Shown one piece after another: positions 26,380 to 36,250 of a stretch of DNA of 64,000 nt. The first letter of the stretch is position 1. Each line of letters starts with the position of its first letter. The stretch comes from Hormoscilla sp. GM7CHS1pb (GTDB taxonomy: Bacteria; Cyanobacteriota; Cyanobacteriia; Cyanobacteriales; Desertifilaceae). The position numbers and the translations under genes are program-made. The stretch spans positions 682,001 to 746,000 of the forward strand of contig JACONN010000002.1 of assembly GCA_014323675.1 (NCBI GenBank), given 5' to 3'. The notes below the pieces were generated by a model. The model was given only the letters and a program-made list of their open reading frames with translations, made no database searches and was not told where the DNA came from.

Positions 26380-27731
26380 ATGACACAATCACAACAACGC
26401 CCACCAGCTTCCCGTCCGCCAGCACCACCAGCACCACCCCGGGTACCCCCCGCACCGCCACCACCGACAGCACGGACTAACCCCAAGAATAAAACCCCTG
26501 CGGAGCAGACGATGCAAATGCCTCCGCAGCAAGCAAAGACCATGCCAATGCAGCAACCACCTGCTGCTGCCAAGGCCAAAGCCCCCCGGCGAGCCCACCG
26601 CCAGCAGCACCCAAAGCCGAACCAGCAGCAGCGCCAGCAGCCCCCAAAGGTCCAGGTCCCTCTGAGGGACATCCCACTCTTAGAGATCTAGTCAGCAGAG
26701 CGAATGACGAAGGAGTCTCTGACATTCACCTGGGAGTGAACGAAACTCCCCGCTACCGCCAACGTGGTGACATCACCACGCTAGAAGAGTATCCAGTCAC
26801 AGACCTAAATACCTTCATCAGCTGGATGCACGAATGCATGACCGACGAGGAAATCCGCCAATTTCAGAACCACCTAGACTTTGACGGTGCCTATGACTTT
26901 GGCTTTGTACGCATTCGGATCAATGTGTTCGACTCCCTCGCTGGTCCAGCGATGGTGTTGCGACTCATCCCATCCAAGATCCAAACCCTAGAACAACTCA
27001 ACGCACCAGAAGTCTTCAAAGACATCTGCCATTACCACAAAGGACTGATCTTGGTCACGGGACCGACAGGTTCTGGGAAGTCCACCACAATGGCCGCGAT
27101 GATTGATTACATGAACCGGAATATAGCGCATCACATCATCACCATTGAGGATCCGGTAGAATTCGTTCATAAGAGTCAAAAAGCTCTCATCAAGCACCGG
27201 GAAGTAGGCAGGCACACCCTGGAATTTAAGAACGCTCTCAAAGCTGCCTTGCGGGAGGATCCTGATGTTATGCTAGTAGGGGAAATTCGGGACCAAGAGA
27301 CCATGAATATCGCCCTGAAAGCAGCTTCCACAGGTCACTTGGTGATGGGAACCCTGCACACCAACAGCGCCGTGAAAACCATCGAGCGAGTTATGGGGAT
27401 GTTCAAACCAGAAGAACAGCCAGCTTTCCGAGTTGCTCTATCGGAATCCTTGGTGGCGATCGTAGCTCAAGGTTTGTGCAAGACTACAGACGACAAGCGT
27501 ACAGCCTTCCACGACATCCTGATCGCCACTGACGCAGTTAAAGAATACGTTGTCAAGGGTCAGTTAGACGAAATTACTCAAATCATGCTCCGATCGGACT
27601 TTGACGGCATGATAACCATGAACAAAGCATTGTACAACCTTTATCTTGAAGGTCGGATTACCGAAGAAACAGCTCTAGAAAAATCCCCAACTCCCAATGA
27701 AATGGCGCAGTTCCTCAGAGGTCGGATCTAG
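26380..27731 (+). CDS. pilT: Twitching-motility ATPase PilT (frameshift in Pro-rich leader)
   Basis: Retraction ATPase of type IV pili, powering gliding or phototactic movement. Cyanobacterial PilT proteins begin with a long Pro-rich leader; here MTQSQQRPPASRPPAPPAPP starts it, then at a run of six C near 26582 the frame changes and continues PASPPPAAPKAEPAAAPAAP, then SEGHPTLRDLVSRANDEGVS. The ATPase core follows: GPTGSGKSTTMAAMIDYMNR (Walker A), VMLVGEIRDQETMNIALKAA (Walker B), HLVMGTLHTNSAVKTIERVM (His box). One missing or extra C would join the two parts, so I treat it as one gene, about 450 residues. Confidence 0.88.
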
Positions 27732-27860
27732 AGAATGGCTAATGGCTAATAGAAAATATAAAATAGAAAATGGCGAATGATGTCTGGGCAATTATCAATT
27801 CTCAATTCTCAATTAATTATCAATAATTAGCAATTAACAGTAGAAAGGCACCAACCAAAA

Positions 27861-28589
27861 TTGGCAGAAATATTCAAGGGAATTGCCCTATTTACACCAG
27901 GGGGGGATTTAATTTATTGCATCGACAAAAACAAGCAAAGTCGATGGCATTTAGATCTCTGTGCCGCACTGCAAGAAATGCTAGGTTTGCCAGAACTCCC
28001 CCACTTTTTGGTGCCAGGATACACAGCAACGATCGATCGATGGTTAGACCCCCAAACGCAGCAAGTGAGATCTGTTGCGGAAGCATATCCGCCAGTTTTG
28101 CGGTATCAAGCATTGCTGAATGCAGTTTTTCACACAGGTAATATAGAGTGGCAAGCAGCATCTTGGCAAGAGGGGTTGTGCGATCCGAGAGTATTGGCAA
28201 CCTATCGGACTCTGTTTCCCCAACTCTGGGAAGAGCATGACTTAATAGTGCATTGGGAAAAGACAGGTACTCACTGGGAAAAGACTACTTCTGACATGCC
28301 GACGAGATCGGAAACGCCAGGATATGTAATGCGGCTGTTTGTTTCTGGTAACAATGTTGCCACCGAGCGTACACTCAAGAGTTTACACGAAATTTTAGAG
28401 CAGTCTCTGAGACATCCTTACACCCTAAAAGTGATCGATGTTATCAAATATCCCGAGCAAGCAGAGGCAGATCGGGTTTCAGCCACACCTACCCTAGTCA
28501 AAGTATGGCCCCGACCAATACGCAGAATTGTAGGTGATTTGGATAATGTAGACAAACTGCTACAGGTGCTGAGTAGTTTAGAAATATAA
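27861..28589 (+). CDS. KaiB-fold protein with an N-terminal domain
   Basis: 242 residues from TTG 27861 with GAAAGG ten bases upstream. The C-terminal third has KaiB character: MRLFVSGNNVATERTLKSLH, EILEQSLRHPYTLKVIDVIK and ATPTLVKVWPRPIRRIVGDL, as in KaiB and the sensor domain of SasA. The N-terminal 130 residues (GIALFTPGGDLIYCIDKNKQ and a mostly hydrophobic, Trp-rich stretch) are of unknown function, and the pair is a known cyanobacterial arrangement. It follows pilT by 129 bases on the same strand and may be cotranscribed. KaiB-fold domains contact KaiC-like ATPases; whether this one does is unknown. Confidence 0.8.
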   Translation: MAEIFKGIALFTPGGDLIYCIDKNKQSRWHLDLCAALQEMLGLPELPHFLVPGYTATIDRWLDPQTQQVRSVAEAYPPVLRYQALLNAVFHTGNIEWQAASWQEGLCDPRVLATYRTLFPQLWEEHDLIVHWEKTGTHWEKTTSDMPTRSETPGYVMRLFVSGNNVATERTLKSLHEILEQSLRHPYTLKVIDVIKYPEQAEADRVSATPTLVKVWPRPIRRIVGDLDNVDKLLQVLSSLEI

Positions 28590-28645
28590 AGTATGAATAA
28601 TGAACAATAAACAATAAATCAAGCCAAAGTTTGAAAAGTATATAG

Positions 28646-28717
28646 TAGGGTGGGTTAGGCGCATAATTATCGACCTATTGGACGATGATTAGCTTTTTTG
28701 GCGCCGTAACCCACCTA
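28646..28717. repeat. 72-bp inverted repeat
   Basis: Arms TAGGGTGGGTTAGGCGC and the complement of GCGCCGTAACCCACCTA; a common type of cyanobacterial MITE-like hairpin, here in the spacer after the KaiB-fold gene. Confidence 0.65.
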
Positions 28718-28761
28718 GTGTCAGCGATCAGCGATCGGCGATCGGTTACCAGCGCTTGAAA

Positions 28762-28925
28762 TCAGTTCTCCCACCGCGCCTGCGGCAGAGTAGTCAAAAA
28801 TTTTCGCCATGCTGCACTAGAAGCTTTTGTCCGACGCCAGACAGGACCGGTGGCAACAAAGCAAATGTCCAGTGCAGTAGGTAAATCAAAAACAAAGGCT
28901 TGACATAGGGTGTGGAATGCAATAG
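28762..28925 (-). pseudogene. Unidentified coding relic
   Basis: An open frame without a start reads TLCQAFVFDLPTALDICFVA then TGPVWRRTKASSAAWRKFLT and a stop at 28762. It looks like the C-terminal end of a protein, but I do not recognise the family. No upstream part was found. Confidence 0.35.
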
Positions 28926-28960
28926 TAAAGTAATCATAGATTTTGTGTTAAAATCTAAAT

Positions 28961-29053
28961 ATGAGTCATTGCGATCGAGAACAAGAGTCAGTAATTAGAA
29001 TTATTTCAGCTCGCAAAGCCACTCAAAAAGAAAGTCAACACGATCGAGGATAA
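28961..29053 (+). pseudogene. brnT: BrnT-type toxin, C-terminal fragment
   Basis: The end of the toxin is clear: ESVIRIISARKATQKESQHD matches the conserved RIISARKA helix of BrnT. The N-terminal two thirds are missing upstream. An ATG at 28961 gives only 30 residues. It is followed four bases later by the antitoxin gene, the normal BrnT-BrnA order. Confidence 0.7.
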
Positions 29054-29057
29054 AACC

Positions 29058-29264
29058 ATGAAACCAGAATACAATCTTGGCAACATGAAAAGCCATCCAA
29101 ATCCATTTGCCAAACAATTAAAGCAAAAAGTAACTTTACCTTTAAAAATTAATGTCATAGAATATTTTGAAGATCGAGCACGAGAGAAAGGAATTTCAGA
29201 TCGAGAATTAATTAATTTATACCTTCAAGATTGTATTCTCAGCAAACGCGAACTATCTTTGTAG
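29058..29264 (+). CDS. brnA: BrnA-type antitoxin
   Basis: 68 residues. NPFAKQLKQKVTLPLKINVI is the beta-strand with basic residues, then EYFEDRAREKGISDRELINL is the helix pair of a ribbon-helix-helix antitoxin. GAGGATAAAACC precedes the start. It is intact though its toxin is a fragment, so it is an orphan antitoxin and may still repress its own promoter. Confidence 0.75.
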   Translation: MKPEYNLGNMKSHPNPFAKQLKQKVTLPLKINVIEYFEDRAREKGISDRELINLYLQDCILSKRELSL

Positions 29265-29314
29265 CGCGATCGCATATCTGCCAAACAAGTGCGATCGCGG
29301 AATGTCCGAATAAA

Positions 29315-29639
29315 TTAACCAACAGCATAGTCCGTATAGGGGCGAATTTCAGGAGGATGAAACCCCAGCACAATATCACCCCCCGATCCACAAGTTCTTG
29401 GGCCACTCGCATTTCCGTCATATTTTGCTCGTACCAAATTTTTCCTTCTTAATATCCAAATGCAAAACACAACCATAGACCCGCCGATGGCCATCCCATC
29501 CCACATTCATGACCTGGTAATGGTCTTGCTTTGGAGCGAAAACACGGTAGCAATCAATCGTTCCATTGGCGATGGGAATCTCAGCATATGCCGTCAACAA
29601 GGACTGAACGATCTTGCCATAAGACTCTAAGGTATCCAT
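29315..29639 (-). pseudogene. xisI: xisI-type protein, two frameshifts
   Basis: The 5' part, MDTLESYGKIVQSLLTAYAE then HYQVMNVGWDGHRRVYGCVL and HLDIK, matches XisI of the fdxN excision-control family. The frame shifts near 29440 to IWYEQNMTEMRVAQELVDRG-type sequence and again near 29385 to GGDIVLGFHPPEIRPYTDYA. The order and spacing are those of a 111-residue XisI. No xisH gene precedes it. Such orphans are common in cyanobacteria, and this one looks inactive unless the shifts are errors. Confidence 0.75.
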
Positions 29640-29843
29640 TGCACTATTACCTCTGATCCTTTTCTAGAGCGATTTATCCACAGCATGAAATCTATCTTAA
29701 GCATCCTAGTTTATCTTTTTCTAGTTTACCCACAATCATAGAGCTATTCTCATCCTAGTTCGTCTGTTGGCATGGTATCTCCAAAGTCCCCCGATCGCCG
29801 CATCTCACTTTCGCAATGGTACATAGATAATACATGCAATTTA

Positions 29844-29910
29844 GCCCGCGCAGGCGGGCTTTGTTCATGTAGCCGGACCCCTCGTTCCCACGGCTCTGCC
29901 TGGGAACGGG
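29844..29910. repeat. Hairpin AGCCCGCGCAGGCGGGCT and a CGTTCCC-GGGAACG unit
   Basis: The first hairpin at 29844-29861 is followed by TTGTTC and resembles a terminator, but lies far from any gene it could serve; at 29883-29909 is a CTCGTTCCCACGGCTCTGCC-type palindrome. Confidence 0.6.
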
Positions 29911-29944
29911 TTCGGGCGCTACCAATCAATTACCGTTAGAAGAT

Positions 29945-30067
29945 TTACCTTAGCAAATTCTCGATCCCGATCCAATCGGCATTTTGCAATAATTGAATGA
30001 GTTGAGAATTTCCCTGGAGTAGGGCGACGATCGCATTCGTATCCAACAGGTAACGTTCGCCACTCAT
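29945..30067 (-). pseudogene. VapC-type PIN toxin, N-terminal fragment
   Basis: A hidden frame, MSGERYLLDTNAIVALLQGN then SQLIQLLQNADWIGIENLLR and a stop, is the first 40 residues of a PIN toxin with its first Asp. The rest is gone: the frame reaches a stop just before a CGTTCCC palindrome. It follows the antitoxin frame below, overlapping it. Confidence 0.7.
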
Positions 30068-30281
30068 TCCGCAGACTCCTCTGCATAGCGACTGCATCTC
30101 CCTGCCAAGTTAATTGACCCACCAAATCCGAGAAATCATACTTGACTCGCGGCTTCTCGACTGATGAAACAGGATTCAACACAATGACAACATTCACCTC
30201 TGCTGTCGCTAATTGCGTCGGAATTTGAAGATGCAAACAACCAGATTCATCAGTCTTAGCGCTCAATTTTAGAACTTCCAT
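30068..30281 (-). CDS. VapB-type antitoxin, fused into the toxin relic
   Basis: From ATG 30281: MEVLKLSAKTDESGCLHLQI and PTQLATAEVNVVIVLNP form a beta-rich N terminus, then FSDLVGQLTWQGDAVAMQRS and LRNEW. In intact pairs the gene stops right here; in this copy the frame continues about 45 residues into the toxin relic (to 29919). The gene is intact in its core, and its toxin is truncated. Confidence 0.6.
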
Positions 30282-30469
30282 AAACCTCAAGAGTGAATAG
30301 ACCTCTTTCTAGCCGATCGGGGTGTGGGGATTTCGCGATCGCTTATGTACTTTCCGACAGATGCCATTGTTATCTTTTTATAGTTTACTTACAATCATAA
30401 CCAATTCAAATCTCTGCGCGATCGCCGCTGCGACAACAAACCAACCCTTCTGGTATCGCCAAAGTCCCC

Positions 30470-30494
30470 CGATCGCGCAGCGTGGCGCCAGCCA
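30470..30494 (+). repeat. GCGCAGCGTGGCGC repeat
   Basis: CGATCGCGCAGCGTGGCGCC then AGCCAT; one of five copies of a roughly 25-bp repeat in the window. Confidence 0.75.
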
Positions 30495-30680
30495 TTCGCA
30501 TTTCAATCCCGATCGGAATTACTCATACCCTAGCTAGCTAAAGTGATGACACAAACCCCGCCGTTCTGGAAGTGCGATAACCATTAGCCATTTTCAATTC
30601 ACCAACAGAAAACGGGTTAACCCGCAAAAGGTTAACCCGCCAGCTTCCGAATTTTCCGGCACGGTACGCGCAAGCTGAAA

Positions 30681-31034
30681 TTACTTTTGCAGAACGAGCT
30701 TCACGTTAGCGTTTTGCAGACCAGGGCGCTTCACTTCAGCCAAGGTCTTGTTAACAGCGTACTTTTGATTGATAGAATTGATCAGTTCAGTTTGATTGTG
30801 CTTCTTAGCAACACCCCAAAGATCGGCGATCAGGTCGAAAGAACCATCGCTATTGCGAGACCAACCCAGGTCATACTCGCCTTCCAAAACCGCAACAATG
30901 TCGGAACGAACCCGCTGACCATTGTAACCACGGACATCTGCTTCCGTCTTCACAGCGATACCCAGGTCACGCAAAGAAGCCTTCAGGATTTCGGCATCGG
31001 ATATTTTGGTGCGCAGAGTGCTAAAATGAGACAT
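30681..31034 (-). CDS. ycf35: Ycf35 (DUF1257) protein
   Basis: 117 residues; MSHFSTLRTKISDAEILKAS at the start and WSRNSDGSFDLIADLWGVAK in the middle match the Ycf35 family found in cyanobacteria and red algal plastids. Function unknown; it lies directly downstream of ycf46 on the same strand, an association seen in many cyanobacteria. ATG 31034 has CTGGAGGAAAT ten bases upstream. Intact. Confidence 0.88.
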   Translation of the reverse strand: MSHFSTLRTKISDAEILKASLRDLGIAVKTEADVRGYNGQRVRSDIVAVLEGEYDLGWSRNSDGSFDLIADLWGVAKKHNQTELINSINQKYAVNKTLAEVKRPGLQNANVKLVLQK

Positions 31035-31141
31035 TTCGGATTTCCTCCAGTTTTAGTTTGAGAGAAACAACAACTTAGGTTATGTGATACTGCTAGCATG
31101 TGCTAGCCTTTCCTCCTGTTGGGAGCCAGAGAGAAAGCCTG

Positions 31142-32661
31142 TTAAAACTCCATGCGCTGATATGCAGCGATGGAAGAAGCAGCCGGACGGGCACGCTGCC
31201 TGGCCCCAGTCTCTCAGGGCCGTTACCTGCTCGCTCATCGTCCTTGACAGCGGCAGCGTGGCCTTGATAGCGGCAATAATGTCCAGTTGGGTAAATTCCC
31301 GGTCCTGAGCAAAGGCTTCGTACATTGCCGCAATCATCGCCTGCTCTATTTCTGCTCCGGAAAACCCCTCGGATACCTTTGCCAGTTGTTCGATATCGAA
31401 GCGTTCGATATCCCGACGGCGTTTTCCCAAGTGAATCTTAAAAATTTCTTGCCTTTCTTCCGCATTAGGCAGATCTACAAAGAAAATCTCGTCAAAGCGG
31501 CCCTTCCGGAGGAACTCCCCTGGCAGACGTTCGACTCGGTTCGCCGTTGCCATGACAAATACTGGGGATTTTTTCTCTTGCATCCAGGTCAGGAAGGAGC
31601 CAAAAATGCGGCTAGACGTGCCGCCATCCGAGTCAGCGGAGCCAGTACCTCCAGCAAAAGCCTTATCTAGTTCGTCAATAAACAGTATCGCGGGAGAAAT
31701 CGACTCTGCGGTTTTCAGGGCATTGCGCAGGTTAGCTTCCGATCGACCCACCATTGAGCCATCATAAACTCGCCCCATATCTAAGCGCAGGAGAGGCAAA
31801 GCCCACAGACGGGAAGTTGTTTTCGCTATCAGGGACTTACCGCAGCCGGGTACTCCCAATATTAACATCCCTTTCGGTTGGGGCAGACCGTATTCCCTAG
31901 CCCGTTCGCTAAAGGCATTAGCACGCTGCTTCAACCATCGCTTCAGTTCTTCCAGACCCCCGACTGAGTCGATCGTCTCATCCTGTTCTAGATATTCGAG
32001 AATGCCATTGCGACGAATCAGCTGCTTTTTCTCCGACAGCACAATTTCCACTTCTGCCTCTGTCAGCCTGCCTGCCGTCACTTGGGCTTTGCGATAAACT
32101 TTTTGGGCTTCATCTTTTGTCAGACCCAGTGCCGCTTTTAGCAGTTTCTCCCGTCCTTCCGTACCGATCCGACGCTGACGGATATTTTGCTCTAACTGCT
32201 CGGATAAGACTTTATTTAGATCCTTGATGCTGGGCAGCGGAAAGTCGAGCACCACCACTTCCTTTTCCAATTCTATCGGCACTTGCTGCACCGGTGACAT
32301 CAGGATTATTGCCTTTTGCGTACACTTAAAACTGGCGATCGCATCCCGCAGCCATCTAGTCACCTCTGGAGCATCTATGAAAGGGTGCAAATCTTTGAAT
32401 ACAAAAATCCCTCCTTCCTTAGCTGGTTGTCTGATCGTCCATTCTATAGCCGCCTGGGGCGATACAGTATTATGCTGAGTTACGCTACGGGGTTGACCGT
32501 ACTCAACGATGCCGTGGGTGACTGTCCAGACAAATACACGCCGCTGGGGCTTATTATTAGCAATGATCGCGATTGCCTGCTCGGGCCCGTTCTTCCTCGG
32601 GGGTCATGAGGTAGATTAGAGGGTATTGAGCTTGTATTAATATATTTAGCTCTTCTCGCAT
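31142..32661 (-). CDS. ycf46: Ycf46 AAA+ ATPase (two frameshifts)
   Basis: AAA+ protein of about 500 residues implicated in carbon-concentrating and light responses. Walker A is ILGVPGCGKSLIAKTTSRLW, Walker B AILFIDELDKAFAGG, the sensor-1 region FVMATANRVERLPGEF, Arg finger FLRKGRFDEIF. The start is ATG 32661. At CGGGCCCG near 32585 an extra C shifts the frame; without it EERAEQAIAIIANNKPQRRV continues correctly. At TGGGGCC near 31202 an extra G spoils the last 20 codons; without it the end is ARQRARPAASSIAAYQRMEF, stop at 31142. Both look like homopolymer errors. The middle 1.3 kb is intact. Confidence 0.88.
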
Positions 32662-32772
32662 GACCTTCAACCACCTACTTGAAACGGCGCATACATAACT
32701 CCAACCTTAGCTAATTTTTCTGAATCTAGCTTAAGTATTTTTAGCTAAATCTCCGCTCATCAGCTGTCAACC

Positions 32773-33123
32773 TCAGCACGGCACTAATTCTTCCTCGCCC
32801 GGTGAAGCGGTGCTAACTTTTACAGACCGCACCCGCAATACCTGCAACTTCTCTTCCGACAACATTGTTTGTTTACCTTTCAGAGACACCAGTTCTCCAT
32901 CTTTCATTACCAGGGAACAGTCGCATTCCGGACAGCTATGGACTCTATGGGTCCGTCCGTAGGCTCCTTCGGGAAGCTCCCTGATTTCTGGATGATCCAG
33001 GTAAAGAACGACTGCTCGTTCTACAATCGCTGACATCGGATCGGAATCTATTGCCGCTTTGATTTTGAGCCGACGATGGAGTTCTGGTGGAATGTACAAC
33101 GTTACTTTTTGCTTCTCTTGCAT
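32773..33123 (-). CDS. Ribbon-helix-helix regulator with a zinc-ribbon-like motif
   Basis: 116 residues. KQKVTLYIPPELHRRLKIKA starts a CopG-type ribbon-helix-helix; SCPECDCSLVMKDGELVSLK contains three Cys of a zinc-ribbon-like turn. It is divergent in position from ycf46 but on the same strand, 111 bases upstream. A DNA-binding role is likely; target unknown. Intact, with AGAAG near the start as a weak ribosome site. Confidence 0.65.
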   Translation of the reverse strand: MQEKQKVTLYIPPELHRRLKIKAAIDSDPMSAIVERAVVLYLDHPEIRELPEGAYGRTHRVHSCPECDCSLVMKDGELVSLKGKQTMLSEEKLQVLRVRSVKVSTASPGEEELVPC

Positions 33124-34509
33124 ATAACTCTCAGTCGTCCTTCCCGGATATCTATAACTACTTTATCTAATTTACCCTCTTGCTGTCAAGACGTCAAGAC
33201 TCTATGACGGCAATATTGTTACATTACTTTACATTCAAACCAAAAATTTTGGCAGAAAACCAGAATTTTCGAGATAAAAAGTCAAACTTGAGGTATCATG
33301 TGACTTAGCAAGAAAAAGAGTGAATAACAGCCGGTGAAAGAGCGTTCTGGACGGGCAAGAAGCTGCCGGTTATAAGAGGGAAGGTCAAGGAAGGAACTTG
33401 AGGATCTAGAGAAAAGCAATTTATAGCCGGTTCGACAAGAACATGTCAATGGAGTATGAGATGCCGATGTTGACACCAGCGGACCCAGTGCCCGATCGGT
33501 AGAAACCATGCCCCTTGAGCCAGTGAGTACAGACAGAGATGCCGATGTTCGCACCACCGCTGGTGAGGGCGGGTGGGATGCTTCGAGTTATCGCGCCCCA
33601 GTGGAAGAGGGGAGCGACAATAGTGAAAAATTTATCCTGATATGTCAGGGAGACATCCGAAGAAGGGATTAGTAACAGAAAAACGGATTTTTCCCATGTG
33701 TGTTCAAGCTGCCGTCACCTTAACAAGCAAGCTGTTTGTTTCCCTTTTGGTTAGTTTTCAGGGGATGAGACAGAACTCAAGCAACGAATTTAAATATAGC
33801 AAGTCGAGACAATTATTACAGTCCGAATTATCACATAATCTCCTGGGCTGCGAATGCGGGCTGCGCGCGCGGGCAAACGATTATCGAGGGAGTGGACGCT
33901 GTAATCAATGTGGCATCACCGCTGTAGCGGTAGAGGTCATAACTAAATTTGCTTATCGTGGTAGTGGTCGGTTAGAGATTGGTTTCCGATTTTTCCGGAA
34001 CGGTGGATTCACGAACATGCTCATGGCGCCAGCCTGAATGCTAACGCCACGCGCCGGTAGTCCTAGAAGCAGAAGTATTTGCTCTGATACTGGCACCTAA
34101 ATAGAATATCAGGGGTGGGACCTATCTAGTCCCGCCTCTTTCTCACGAACACCCCCGATCTCAGTTTCACTGGCATGATGGCGGGATTTTTTTGTTTGTC
34201 ATTCGCAATCAGTAATCAAACATCGGTAGGACTGACGCACTCACTACACCATCCACCTGCGATCGCCCACCAGACGCTACACCGGTACAGTAGAACAGTT
34301 CAATCAGGGGAAGTCCCGATTGGCGATCGTGAGAGTGTAAAATTTTGTAAAAAACCCTAAAACCCTTTATCTGTGGGAATTTAGGGCATACCGGCTCGCC
34401 ACTACTTGCTGGATAATTACAAGCCAGAAAACTACTTCTAGAGCGTCGGTCCAGTAGAGGGGGTTGACAAAAAACGCAAATGTGTATATAATAGAAAAAC
34501 CTAGAAAAA
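33124..34509. other. Region without a convincing gene
   Basis: Open frames here (for example 33642-34037) have no family signatures and no good start site. Visible are two copies of GAGATGCCGATGTT at 33459 and 33537, and a stretch TTTCCGATTTTTCCGGAACG (33976) repeated at 43091 and, diverged, at 13496. No structured RNA was recognised. Confidence 0.4.
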
Positions 34510-35000
34510 TGTAAACAGGAGGAGATTGGCAAGGGGGGTGCATCCCACTTTCGCAAGGGCGAAGCATATGGCTGGCGCTCCCGTGAGGGATATGGCTGGC
34601 GCTCCCGTGAGGGATACGGAGAGTCTATCTGTAAACTTATGTCATAATTGGCGCAAGAATGCCAGTCGCCCCTACAGCTATCTTTGCAAATCTGGGATGC
34701 ACCCGGCAAGGGAGACATTGGGCGGCTGACGAGGCTCTGCCTGCACCTCGACAAACTCGTTGGAAAAAAGATGAAAGCCACGGGTAAAGTAAACAAGCGG
34801 TTTCGGTACAAGTTGAACAAAGCAATCGAGCGCTGGTGGATGATCTACATCGTCAGGCTGCTAGCCTGCTTGTCAACAGTTAAAAACTGATATTTTTACC
34901 CACTTACCAAACTTCTCAAATGGTTGTTAAAGCCAACCGCAAGATTAATCGGAAGTCGGTTAGAAATATGTTGACTTGGGCTATGGGCAGATTTGCCTCT
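34510..35000 (+). pseudogene. IS607-type TnpB relic
   Basis: Pieces of TnpB read in several frames: GDIGRLTRLCLHLDKLVGKK (from 34711), KVNKRFRYKLNKAIERW, then DDLHRQAASLLVNS, a stop, and LPTYQTSQMVVKANRKINRK plus SVRNMLTWAMGRF, ending at the inverted repeat at 35001. The block order is the conserved C-terminal half of TnpB before the RuvC end. A 169-bp MITE sits inside at 34536-34704. The gene is interrupted by the MITE, stops and the next IS. TnpB is the RNA-guided nuclease of IS607-type elements, but this one is dead. Confidence 0.7.
34528..34712. mobile_element. MITE of the ISKra4-type element with 8-bp target duplication
   Basis: The element is 34536-34704 (169 bp). The ends GGGTGCATCCCACTTTCGCA and complement of TTTGCAAATCTGGGATGCAC match the IS at 19334-20900. 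The target duplication GGCAAGGG is perfect on both sides (34528-34535 and 34705-34712). Inside are two direct copies of a 24-bp unit, ATATGGCTGGCGCTCCCGTG then AGGG. Confidence 0.9.
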
Positions 35001-35965
35001 CGGGTGCATCCCAGTTTAGCAATGGGTAAAAATACTTCATTGCGCAACCGTCACCTTGAGAATACTCCATTAAGATAAGCGCAGCGATGCAGCAGAACCT
35101 GGGGAACATTGACAGCTTTCCATTGCGCTTCTGAAAGCTTTAGCCGTGCCGCCTTCTGTGTACCGTTGATTCCACCTCTCCCGAACCAATGGAAATCCCC
35201 TCGGCTTGATAATAGCTATAGTTCACAATGCGATGATGATGCTTAGTAACATAGGCCCTAAAATTGTCCACCCGTGGATGGTCCCCCAGTCGTCAAATTC
35301 CTTGAGGGCCTCTGGCACCTTGCCAGACCATAAGAGGGCTTTCACTCGTGCCAGTCGCTGGCCGGACCCGCCAATTTTTTCATATTTTCCATTAAGTGAT
35401 ACCAATCGAGGATTTCTTGACGAAAGATGGTCGGACCAATCTCGACAAACAGGTTCCAGATGCCATCATGGCCATCCCCGAGACACACAAGCGGATTCGC
35501 CAAGGGCTGCTGATTTACCCATTTGACCAGTCCTGCATTGTCTCGAAAAAAGGCCGCTACCCCCTGGTCATGCAGATTGACAGCCTTGTAATCGCGCCAC
35601 TCACAGGGTTGACCAAGGGGAGTCCGTAAGCGCAATATCGGAAGTATATCTAGCCTTGGGTGTTCTACCGAGATTGGCAAGGGATTCTGGCAAATGAGTC
35701 AACTCAAAGGAAGGGGTGCGCTCTTTGTCCTGGTCGATGCTGATTTCTTCAACGACCTCGGAGACCGTCGGCCACTCAAGCTCTCCGCCGGGCTTTTTCT
35801 CTTGTGAATGGCTGATTTCTTCAATGGCCTCGGAGACCGTCGGCCACTCAAGCTCTCCGCCAGACTCTTTCTCTTGTGAATGGCTGATTTCTTCAATGGT
35901 CTCGGAGACCGTCGGTAACTCAAAATCATGGCGCTGCACCAGCTGTTGCTGAGTTCCCCGGGAGA
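35001..35965 (-). pseudogene. ISKra4-type transposase, second copy, truncated
   Basis: The 3' end is the inverted repeat GGGTGCATCCCAGTTTAGCA at 35001, and the coding part reads on the minus strand in several frames: FELPTVSETIEEISHSQEKE with two more copies of the unit, RLRTPLGQPCEWRDYKAVNL, LGDGHDGIWNLFVEIG and ILDWYHLMENMKKL. The first 130 residues and the 5' inverted repeat are missing. The internal tandem units are 26 residues here rather than 24, so they expanded separately. Dead. Confidence 0.8.
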
Positions 35966-36155
35966 CGGGAATCCACTACCCAACCATGCTTTGCTTCCTT
36001 CAAAGCCGAGTATGATTACTACGACCAAATATGGTTTTCGCTTATCCGGTCATTACAGTGTAGAACCCTTAGCGCCTAGTTTTCACACAGATGTGTCAAG
36101 CAATCAGGGTCTAATGTTTTATGCCGCCGTTCGCGATGCCAAGGCGAATCAATAG
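35966..36155 (+). pseudogene. 3' fragment of an unrecognised gene
   Basis: Directly next to the truncated IS, the plus strand reads NPLPNHALLPSKPSMITTTK and YGFRLSGHYSVEPLAPSFHT then DVSSNQGLMFYAAVRDAKAN and a stop. No start lies inside, and it appears to be the end of a protein cut by the IS. I do not recognise the family. Confidence 0.4.
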
Positions 36156-36163
36156 TGCTTGCC

Positions 36164-36189
36164 GTTCGTAGTAAGCACTAAAGTGCTTG
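36164..36189. repeat. Palindrome of the CGTAGTAAG family
   Basis: One unit with core GCACT/AGTGC, between the gene fragment and the next minus-strand gene. Confidence 0.8.
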
Positions 36190-36250
36190 CGCGAGGATAG
36201 CAATTCATGGTATAATTATTACTTAATGGGATAAAGCTCACCCGCAGAAG

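Noticed and set aside
26189..26725. Minus-strand frames over the start of pilT
   Set aside because: They are shadows of the GC-rich Pro/Ala leader of pilT; low-complexity Gly/Trp/Cys composition is not protein-like.
33280..33640. Possible structured RNA gene
   Set aside because: I could find no match by eye to RNase P, tmRNA, 6S or riboswitch motifs, and no clear terminator.
33642..34037. Open frame of 131 codons as a possible gene
   Set aside because: No ribosome site, no recognised domain and a patchwork of spacer repeats within it.
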